Positions 55,521 through 64,000 of a DNA stretch of 64,000 nucleotides are shown piece by piece. The position numbers were made by a program, and so were the translations under genes. A model generated the notes under the pieces. The model was not told the DNA's origin. It searched no databases and worked only from the letters and a program-made list of their open reading frames with translations. Numbering within the stretch: the first letter of the stretch is position 1; the number at the start of each line of letters is the position of its first letter. The DNA lies in NCBI RefSeq assembly GCF_029784135.1, contig NC_073746.1, forward strand, positions 302,261,455 through 302,325,454, given 5' to 3'. The DNA comes from Toxorhynchites rutilus septentrionalis (Eukaryota; Arthropoda; Insecta; Diptera; Culicidae).

Positions 55521-56444
55521 ATTGTTACTGAATTTTTTCACTAGTATATAAAGTTGTCTTCAAAAACAATTTTCGTATGAAGCACCTGAAACCACCTGCA
55601 AAAAAAATGTAATTTTCATTCATAATTTTAATTTTAAAAACGTGTTCATTCTGCCTGAAAATCCATTATTCTTTGGCGCTCCCCTAAACTGGTAAATGAA
55701 ACTCAATGCCATCAACGCAGATTTTACCCTCTTTTAAAATTTCGCTTGAATCACAAATACATCAGCAGCGCCCTCTTCTCCTATTCTGCACAAGTTTTTC
55801 CGTTAGCATGGACACTGCCGCCTTCGTAGCGCCATATGTTGCGTATTTTTCTTCACACCCTATACCCAAACCGTTACAGAAGCGCGCTCTATGGCGACGA
55901 AATTCAGTTTGTAAAAGCTTTCGGATTTATTCCTCCGCGTGTTCTTCAGTTGTTCAGTAAGGGGCGTCACAAATTACGTAACAAAGTACGGATTTTGGCC
56001 CCGTAGTGCATATAAAACTCATAGGGGCTGTCCACATACCACGTGGACAATTTTAGGGGGGGTAGGGGGTATGAAAATGTCCACGCTTGTCCACGGAGAG
56101 GGGGTAGGGGGTATAGACTATGTCCACGTGGACACGAAAAATGAATATTTTTTCAAATATAATCACCGATACATTCTAAATTAAATAAAAACTGTTCCAT
56201 ATTTAAGAATTTTAAAACTTTCCGCCCAACTTGAGTATTCCGTACTTATCAATAAACGAATTGAGCTGCCTGAGAGTGCTTCATATATCATTGAACTTCT
56301 TCACTGAAATCCATATTCTAAAAATAACTCACGTAAACTGTGAGCGACCGAGATATTTTGTATGACCCTATAACTTTTATGGTTGCGGGCTATGCATAGA
56401 CGTTCCTAGCTCAAACCTATAAAAAATAAGCGATTCCATAATGG

Positions 56445-56592
56445 GAGGCGATCTGGCGTAGTGGTAACATCCATGCCTCTCACGCTAAAGGTCACGAGTT
56501 CAATTCTCACTCCCGACATTCTTCCAAAAATGGAAGTAAAAAGTGACGAACCAGCCAAATGAGATGAAAATCATTATAATACAGATAAAAAA
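56445..56592 (+). mobile_element. tRNA-derived SINE, 17-bp TSD
   Basis: Box A-like TGGCGTAGTGGTAACATCC and box B GAGTTCAATTC in a tRNA-like head, a 60-bp body and an A-rich tail. AAGCGATTCCATAATGG is duplicated at 56428-56444 and 56593-56609. Confidence 0.93.
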
Positions 56593-57021
56593 AAGCGATT
56601 CCATAATGGTTAAGTTTCCTTGATATTACACATATGGTTTTTTTTGTCAAATACAATTTTCTATAGAGCTTGTGTAGAGCTCTCGAGAACAATTAGTCTT
56701 AGGATAATAATGTCTGTATAGTTTTTCATGCAGAATTTCATGTATAATCATTTTTTCGCATTACTTTTCTCGAAAAGCTAGAATTTTTCAAAGTACTGGA
56801 ATCCCGTCAATTTCTAGGGATTAATATTTCATTTGCGTGAAATGATCCATGCACTACTAGCCGTCAAACATGAATCAATTAACCCAGTATTATATTTTTT
56901 TCAGAAAATTTCGCATAGATTGCAGTTGTAAAACATTTGAATTGATTGATTAAGGTGCCTTTTAGAAGTGAAAAAATACTTAAAATTTTTCGTTTTTTAA
57001 GGGTTTTATTATTTCCCCCCC

Positions 57022-57172
57022 GTGGAGCCGATCTGGCGTGGAGGTAACATCTATACTTCTCACGCTCAAGATCACGAGTTCAATTCTCACTCCCGACATT
57101 CTTCCAAAATGGAAGGTAAAAGTGACGAACCAGCTAGAAGCGTTGAAAGTCACTATAATACAGAAAAAAAAT
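57022..57172 (+). mobile_element. tRNA-derived SINE, second copy, 11-bp TSD
   Basis: Same family (TGGCGTGGAGGTAACATC, GAGTTCAATTCTCACTCCCG). ATTTCCCCCCC is duplicated at 57011-57021 and 57173-57183. Confidence 0.92.
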
Positions 57173-58110
57173 ATTTCCCCCCCAAAAATAGATGATGAAT
57201 TTGATTGTTTATATCAACAAAATTAAAGCTCTCTTAAAGAACTCTTCTAAAATTCCTTCCTCGACACTACAATGTTATTCCTATTGTTATCTTTCACTAT
57301 TTAAAATGTTCTACAACAGAATATTACGGAAAATTTTCTCATTTTTCAAATGAATTCAATTAAATTGTTCTATGTAGCGTACTTTTGAATTAGGATCAAT
57401 CTAAGGCAAAAAATGGGTCTCAAGAACTGTTCAACTTTCATATTTGAGATTTGAGCTCGATTTCATAGTTGGGAATCAAAGATACGTGAGTTGTCTGATG
57501 TAATTCTTCCCCGCGAGCACTTTGGAAGTCATCTAGACAATCAATGTCGAATGGTCTATAAGCATTTGAAAAATAATAAAATATCTCAATACGCTTTGAA
57601 TACCCTCTGAAAATTCTCTGAACTATGGCGGAAAAGGTTTTGAATTGCGCTGCCGACTAAAGGTGAATCGGAATTCCAGAGTGAAGATGAATCGCCATTA
57701 GCAGTGATCGATCATATCCCGGAGTGGGCAAAGCATTATTCATCTAAAATTTTGAGTAACACTGTTACTCTGCCATAAAACAATGCAAAACAATGCATCT
57801 CTGTAGTAAAATATCCTACTGGAATTCCATATGAATCAAATGGAAGAAATTAATCAAGGGAGACAGGGGTCTCCCTTAAATGGAATGAAAAATTAAATGG
57901 AATTTAGACGCAAATCAGTTCTTTCCTTAATTATTTTAATTTAAAAAGGAAAAATGTCCACGCTTGTCCACGGAGGGGGAGGGGGGAGTCTAAAACCGTG
58001 CTATTTCTGTCCACGTGGTATGTGGACAGCCCCATAATAAATAAAACAAGTAGCGCAACCTCGGCCCGTCTTTATACTCTTCACGCGTCACGTAGTTTTT
58101 GTACGACCCT

Positions 58111-58975
58111 AATAGTTGAAGCTTTGCAAAAGCACGAGGGCAACCGCAGAGTAAAAATGGTGATTGTGGGTAGGGGAAGTGCGTGTAGGACGGACATTGG
58201 GGGTAAAATGAATATACGACTGATTTTAATCAAAGTCTGCCATGACGAAACTCCGAAAATCGTCCAAAAAAGCGTGTTCGAGTAATTCAGCACACAGCAC
58301 CGAACGAAATTTTCTTTTATGTTCTATGCAAGCGTCGCAAACTATAACATATTTCATTACCGTTTTACTTTATTCATTCAATGTAATAATATTACCATTA
58401 TAATTGTAATAATAATTTTAATATATAATATTTATAATTAATTAATATAATATAATGATATGATAATAAGTATTTACAGATTTCTTTATTTCGTCCTCAT
58501 TTCTGCTCGATTATTATGTTTTTCGTTTACTTCCAACGTTTTCGAGTGTTTCCACGCTATTCTTTCGAGTATCGAAATTCTGGAGAGTTCTCCCATTTAT
58601 TTTTTTTCAGTTTTCTTTTTTTTTGTTCATTTGATGGCTAGAGCTAAAGTTGTATATTTAATGTTTGCCTTGTTGGTTTTAAATATTTTCCTTTATATTT
58701 AAGAATTACCATACCTCCTTTTTACGTGGTTGTTTTTTTTTCTTGTATAGACACTTAACTTTACAATGCCTGTGTGTGTGTTGGTTTTTCATTCCTCGAT
58801 TCATTTTATTTCACCCTCCTTAGCTTTTGTTCGTTTCTACGCGAATGCGATCAACTCTTTCTCCTGGTTTGACTTTTGACATTTTACTTTTTTTGTTTGG
58901 AAAGCAATTACCATTTATCTACAAGTTTTTGTTCACGTGTCTGTGTTAATTTATGCTATTATTCACGTTCCTTGA

Positions 58976-59016
<41 letters not shown>

Positions 59017-61776
59017 TTAAAATGAACATAGTTACTCGCGTAAAAAATATTATTAAGATTATCATTCTTTCTAGGAAAAAGCGATAATAATAAGAATAGT
59101 TATAGTAATCATAAAAAAACGAACCGATAATAAGTTAACAAATTCCATGCTTCTCGCTCTCTCTTTCTCACTCGCTCTTGCTCTCGCTCTCGCGCGTTAC
59201 TCTCTTAAAAACTTAATTTGTGTGTGTGGGGGAAGGGCACACCACCACCTCCGATGGGTGCACCCACTTTCCGAATTGCAATATAAATTCTTTGAGAACA
59301 GAAAAATATATTATTTTTTTTTAGAAATAAAAATTTGAACTATCAGCGCGCGCCCATCTACCTATCTTTCGCTGCTCCTCTCCCCCCGAGGGGGATTGAC
59401 TGCTGTCGTCTACCAATGACCGACTGACTTTTTGTTTGTTTGTTTGTTTGTTGGGTTGAGTTGTTGTCGTTCTCTGAATGATTCGTTTTACGTATTGCAA
59501 TTTTCCTGTTTTAAAATTACTCTTATGTTTGTTCCAATTTTTTTCTCCCTCTTATCGGGATTACCATTATTAGATTTTTTTTTTGTTCATTAATTTATGA
59601 TTTGCTTTTGTATAAAATTCACATTCCTAGCTATCATCGTTTTTTTTAAATATTATTTTATTAAATTAAACAATTTGATTGTTTTTTTTCATCATTTTTC
59701 ATTAATCATATTCGCGTGAGTTAGCTCTGTTCGCCGGAGAAATAATCTCGGGAGAGAAAAGAGACAACTCACGCGTAGCAATGGAAAAGAAATTCAAAGA
59801 AACCGAACTGGCAAATGGTGTGTTTTACTCTACAATTTTAATGTTTGTTGATGTTTTTCATTGTATGTTTGCAAGGATTGCGGTTCCTTTATTTCTTTTC
59901 ATGCTTTGTTTGTTTTTTTGTGTGTGTTTCTGCACGAATTCTTGGAATTGTTCAATGAATAATTGTTTTATTGTGTACTTTTCATCGAGCTTCTTTTTTT
60001 AGTTTGTTCATTTTCGATTAAAATTCTGAATAAATACTAGATTTTGTTTGTGTCTGTGTCCTTTGTTCCATTATTTATTCGGATATGCGTTCATCGTTTT
60101 GCATGCGCCTGGGCGGGAAAGAACGAATGTTCCTTCGCACGCCCCCGACACTTGCGACTTCCCCTAATTCTAAACAAATTATGTTTAAGTTTCACTTAGG
60201 GCTGCTAAACTGAGGAAACTATTTACAAAATACATTTATACATTTCTTGGATTCCATCAGGGGAACAAGAATGTGTCCCGGAAAACAGCACACCTTTCGT
60301 AATGGTCAAAAACAAAAGTGTGGTGTAGAAATTCGATTACTGACTTCTCTTTTTTTCTTGTTCGAGTGTGAGTGTGTATTTCAGCTTGTTTGTTAAATAT
60401 AACTCTTTTCTTTTCTCTTGTGTATATTGTTTATGATTTTTGTTTGTTTAAATATATTTGGTTTGAGTTTTGAGATCGTTTTCTTAACCTTGCATAAACA
60501 TTTTTCCCTTTTCCCTGTCTCCGCCGCCGCCTTCGCATATGTCGGATGGTTTGGTTAGGGATTAAAATTCTGTTAATTGCCGAACCCTCAGAGCTTCTTT
60601 CAACGGAGAAATCAATGATGGATTCGATAAAATCAGGATGTAGCGTAATTACGCAAATGTTGTTGGGGACGAACTTAAAAAAACTTCCGCTAACATTGTT
60701 GTCCCATCGAAGGGTTTCGTGTCACTATCAGCTAAATATTTGGCCTTTTTTTCTTATTCATGTTTGTTTATGTTATTATATCTCTCTTCGGATGGGAAGT
60801 TCATCATCATGAGTGGAGTATTTACAAAAAAAATATATTCCCCCCCATCCATTATTCTGCCTCCGCCGCTCGTTTGCTAAAAGTTTTTGATTTTCCGTTC
60901 ACAATTTTCCCATTACTGTGTTTTGATTTCATTGTTTTTTTCTGTGCAAATATTTCTCGCGGGATATTCCGAAGGGAGACAACGATCGCTAATTATTCAC
61001 CTATAAGTACGTTTAAGTTATCATTGTTCTTCTCTTTCTCGCTTAAATTCAAAGAAGGTAGAGAAGTAAATGCAATTTGGGAGAAAGAGCAAACCATTTT
61101 GGATGTTGGCTGTAAAACTAAAAACCAAGAAAGAAACAAAACAAAACGAAACTTTGCGCTTTCTTTTCCTAAAATAAAAAATTGTTTCCCTCTTAGAAGT
61201 TAGGCTAGTGGCTTAAAATCTAGCAATCATTTATAATTTTTTTTTTTGTTCTCCATTATATCATATTTAAAACTCGGTTTAACAGTCTTCTTACATTGAT
61301 AGTTGAAAAAGAAGGAAAAAAAAGGTGGAACTTATGCCTCGCGTGTTTGGTAGTAAAAAGTATGTACACAAAGAACGAAAAGTGTGTTCAGGAAAACAAA
61401 CTTTCGTTCAAATCTGTGAGGAAGTTGGATCGCAGTCAGATAGTTGCTGTTGTTGTTCTTCACGTTATAAAAGAATAGTACGAGCATCTAAATATATATA
61501 AAAAAAAACCATGAATAACAACGTAAAACAGAAGAGATAAAGACATTCTTCCTTAATCACAATTTCGTCTGTAATCCGTTCCCACTGTTTTTTTTTAGCA
61601 TGGAAACGTTCAGACTTTACTCTTTTTTTCTTATTCCCGAATCAACGCCGCACTTATTGTTTATATTTGTTTTAGCTATTTTCGATTGCACTGACAACTT
61701 TTTGTTTCAATCCGTCCGTTGGTTTATAACCATTCGCTATTCACAAACCTCGTCACTAGACGGGGGTTCCCTCCCC
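58111..61776 (-). other. Probable cut 3' UTR (T-rich on + strand)
   Basis: Strongly T-rich on the + strand from about 58.3 kb, with no repeats of the kinds that fill the rest of the window and no inverted termini. It holds (CT)n at 58977-59015, (TTTG)n at 59431-59450, and many minus-strand AATAAA sites (for example 58482-58487). This fits a long, transposon-free developmental-gene 3' UTR downstream of the cut stop codon. The end is not determined. 58111-58300 may lie outside it. Confidence 0.6.
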
Positions 61777-63183
61777 TCAATACTCCCACCGTTCGTTCAC
61801 CTCTTCCAACAGCTCGGTTTTTACCTGAACGAGATCCTTGTCGGCCCGGTCGGAAGCATCGCCGGTCTTGTCCCCCAGCCCGCTGCTGGTCATCGTTACG
61901 TCGTCTTTGTCGAGCCTTGCATCCGCTTCGCCGTGCAGATCCTCCGCCTCCGACTGTTTCGAGTGGGTTGACTTGGCGTCGTCATTTTCGTTGTCACTGC
62001 CGGAGGAGGCAGCCGCTGCTACGGCTGCTGCGGCGGCCGCTGCCATCGCCGCAACGAACCTCTGCTGCACCGAGGGTACACTGTCCGACTGGAGCATGCA
62101 CACCCCGTTGAGGAGGTCGTTGTCTTTCTTCTCCCCGGTCACACCGACGCCGCCCCCTACTCCTGGAATGTTGGAGCCCTTGTCATCCTGCCAGTCGGGA
62201 TTGACCCACTGCGGAGCGGCCGGTTTTCGCCTGCTAATCCGGGACATCGCATGTAAACTCGCCAGCGATAAACTGGTCGCCGAGTGATCGTCCGTTTCGC
62301 TTCGCTTCGAGCTGTCGTCCACCGATTCGGAGTCGCTCATGTGACTTTCGCCATCGTTGTCACCGTCTTCCTCGTAGTCCTCCTCGCCCTCCCGTTTCAC
62401 CGATGAAGGCATCGACAGGTCCAGACCGCTCATCTGCTCGCTGACGGCTTTGTTTAGGGCCGCCAAATCGACCTCTCCGGGGATGAATCCTCGTCCAATC
62501 AGTGCCGCTAGATTTGGATTCGCAGCGAAGTAAGGTGGATAGGGCAGTGGCACTCCACTGAGTCCCATGCGCTCCTTCTGGATCTCCATCAGTCGCTGGC
62601 TCAGAAGCACGCGGAATTGGACCGGATCGAACGGTGCCCCCGATTGGTTCTCTCGCGAGGGAATCGGTTCACTCGGCTGTCCGTGGGGAACCTGCTGTTT
62701 CAGCCGCATCCGGTGGTTGTGGAACCAGTTGGTGATGGTGCGGGTTGACAGGCCCAGTTCCGTCGCCAGAAACTCGATCGTCTGTACGTTCGGGTAGGGA
62801 TCGAGGGCGAACGCCAGTCGGAGCGCTTCTTTCTGCTCCTCGGAGAAAAGCACTCGCTGCTTCTTGTTGGGAGGAGCCGCTGCCGAGCCAACGGATCCGG
62901 GCCCCGGTGAGTTGGAGTGGTAGAACTCGGAGGTGTCGTTACTGCTGGTGTCCGAACTGTTATCCTGAGCTCCGGGGCCGGTCGATCGCCGCCGCTTGCT
63001 GGCCTCGCGACGTTCGTTCTTGAGCATCTGCAGCCGCTCGACGTTATTGGCGTCACTCAGCCAGAGCTGCATGCGGATGAAGGGTTCACGTCCCTTGATG
63101 CTGAGCATGTGCCAGGGTTTTGGTTTCGAGAGAAGCTCCGACACGGAGCCCTGGGAGAGACCGAGGACGGCTTCGCCGAAGAT
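61777..63183 (-). CDS. ct: Homeobox protein cut (Cux), last coding exon
   Basis: Terminal exon of the transcription factor cut, a nuclear regulator of sensory-organ, wing-margin and other cell fates. It starts at the splice acceptor CCCATAG before 63183 and encodes 468 residues to TGA 61777-61779. Residues 1 to about 53 are the second half of the third CUT DNA-binding domain (IFGEAVLGLSQGSVSELLSK, PWHMLSIKGREPF, MQLWLSD). Residues about 106-164 are the homeodomain (QRVLFSEEQKEALRLAFALD; recognition helix RTITNWFHNHRMRLK with the His at position 50 that is typical of cut). Then follow acidic, serine-rich and poly-Ala stretches (AAAAAAAAVAAAA). Upstream exons with CUT1-3 lie beyond the window. 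GC-rich coding contrasts with the AT-rich surroundings. Confidence 0.97.
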   Translation of the reverse strand: MFGEAVLGLSQGSVSELLSKPKPWHMLSIKGREPFIRMQLWLSDANNVERLQMLKNERREASKRRRSTGPGAQDNSSDTSSNDTSEFYHSNSPGPGSVGSAAAPPNKKQRVLFSEEQKEALRLAFALDPYPNVQTIEFLATELGLSTRTITNWFHNHRMRLKQQVPHGQPSEPIPSRENQSGAPFDPVQFRVLLSQRLMEIQKERMGLSGVPLPYPPYFAANPNLAALIGRGFIPGEVDLAALNKAVSEQMSGLDLSMPSSVKREGEEDYEEDGDNDGESHMSDSESVDDSSKRSETDDHSATSLSLASLHAMSRISRRKPAAPQWVNPDWQDDKGSNIPGVGGGVGVTGEKKDNDLLNGVCMLQSDSVPSVQQRFVAAMAAAAAAAVAAAASSGSDNENDDAKSTHSKQSEAEDLHGEADARLDKDDVTMTSSGLGDKTGDASDRADKDLVQVKTELLEEVNERWEY

Positions 63184-64000
63184 CTATGGGACGAAGATGG
63201 AAATAAAAATAGGTTAGCGTTTGTTTTGATTGATTTGATGCTGTGTAGATTCTGACAAGTATATACCGGAAATTTGTAATTTTCAATCATACCGCTTATC
63301 ATTTTTCTAGATTTTTTTTTGACATAGAACTACGTCTTTCATTAAGGGTGCCAAATCAGAAAACATGTCACGTTTTTATGAAATAAAGTTAACGTTAATA
63401 ACTATTTTTGTCGCGAACGGATTTTGATGATTTACATACCAAACGAATCGATAATTCCCTAAGATTCATTTTTTATGCTATATATTACAATCCCCTGGTA
63501 AACGGTTTAAATTGATGAAAAATAGAAGCATTTCCATTTTCCCATACATTTGTCATTTGTGAGCTTCCCTACCCATGCTGTCAATAACGAGCAACTTATC
63601 GGCGATCAACGAAGGGGAATGATTGAAAGTCTCCGTGAACAAAGAAGAGAAGAAGAAGAAGAAGGGCGAAGGGGAATATTTGCCTAGAGCAAGAATATTA
63701 GATCTCGCTGAGGCAAACTTTCAGTATCGTTCCAGATACGAAGCAAGGAACATCGCTTGTTCTTCCTTTTTTTGCGTCATCACATGGCTTCTTTTCAGAT
63801 TGTGCTGTGGACGCGATCAAATTACTTACTCGCTGATGTCTCTGGCATTGCAATCATTACATCAAACTGACGCCACTGACGGTTCTGAACTACACAATCG
63901 TGTGGGGAATCATCGGTTCACCAAGAAAATAATTGTTCAGGAATTTTGTGTGTGATTTGGTTTCGCATGACAGTAACAAAACTATCTCCACCAAGGATGA
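63184..64000 (-). other. ct: cut intron (3' part)
   Basis: Intron on the minus strand running off the window. A polypyrimidine-type acceptor precedes the exon. From 63320 it is occupied by a B-family element. Confidence 0.85.
63320..64000 (+). mobile_element. HINE-like family B copy 6, in cut intron, cut by window end
   Basis: TGACATAGAACTACGTCTTTC on a T-run, then the B left region. The TATA segment is mutated (GAGCAAGAATATTAGATC at about 63690), and GCGTCATCACATGGC and CTGATGTCTCTGGCATTGC are shared with B5. Its orientation is opposite to cut transcription. Confidence 0.8.

Larger units (their letters stand above)
56024..58033. mobile_element. Nested MITE-like element, GGGGCTGTCC TIRs, ATA duplication
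   Basis: GGGGCTGTCCACATACCACG is perfectly inverted at the right end, with the repeat extending 26 bp, flanked by ATA on both sides (56021-56023, 58034-58036). Sub-terminal GTCCACGCTTGTCCACGGAG is also inverted (56079 and 57957). 2.0 kb with no transposase. Holds two SINE copies. Confidence 0.9.
55961..58110. mobile_element. Outer MITE (GGGGCGTCAC..ACGTAAC ends)
   Basis: GGGGCGTCACAAATTACGTA at the left and, in complement at the right, AGGGTCGTACAAAAACTACG are related inverted termini. The interior is almost wholly occupied by a second MITE. Target duplication uncertain. Confidence 0.6.

Noticed and set aside
1..64000. CRISPR arrays, operons, bacterial origins
   Set aside because: The window is insect nuclear DNA; the tandem repeats lack spacer structure.

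Overview
This is a gene-poor, repeat-dense stretch of an insect nuclear genome, most likely a culicine mosquito close to Aedes. The reasons are a Feilai-like tRNA-derived SINE, a DD37E mariner-type transposon of the mosquito ITmD37E kind, pogo-like MITEs with TA duplications, Jockey-type LINEs, and typical insect genes. Only two host genes are well supported. One is a three-exon classic odorant-binding protein gene (12027-12584, +). The other is the terminal coding exon of the homeobox gene cut (61777-63183, -), with a long T-rich probable 3' UTR on its left and an intron on its right that runs off the window. Almost everything else is mobile DNA, much of it nested.

Layout. 0-5 kb: a mariner split by a LINE tail, followed by MITEs nested in MITEs. 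5.5-9.1 kb: a repeat element (called B here) split by a Jockey LINE with an intact RT frame. 9.1-11.8 kb: tRNA-box repeats and a SINE. 12-12.6 kb: the OBP gene. 14.2-15.6 kb: ITmD37E transposon. 16.3-18.6 kb: a second B element split by an E element. 20-23.5 kb: MITEs and a (AAACAAAT)n array. 24.6-28.7 kb: D element. 28.9-37 kb: LINE remnants, MITEs, tRNA-box repeats and a second E. 39.3-42.6 kb: inverted D element containing a hAT-type element. 45-54 kb: several more members of the same superfamily. 56-58 kb: two nested MITEs carrying SINEs. 58-64 kb: cut.

The most interesting signal is a superfamily of at least a dozen non-autonomous elements, named A to F here only for reference, that share one terminal architecture. 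One end begins at a T-run with a short palindrome of the type TGACGTAGGACTACGTC. The other end carries the inverted copy of that motif internally, then a hairpin, then a short terminus close to CACTTCCTGT at another T-run, with no target duplication seen. This asymmetric inverted-repeat plus 3' hairpin plan fits Helentron-associated (HINE/Helitron-2) non-autonomous rolling-circle elements. The internal cargo is derived from replication-dependent histone genes: two H2A pseudogenes (family A), two H4-to-H1 chimeric pseudogenes (family D), histone 3' stem-loops with purine-rich downstream elements, and TATA/initiator core promoters. In the families examined, cargo and element ends have the same relative orientation. 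I infer that these rolling-circle-like elements captured histone transcription units and diversified. No transposase or Rep/helicase for them is visible in the window.
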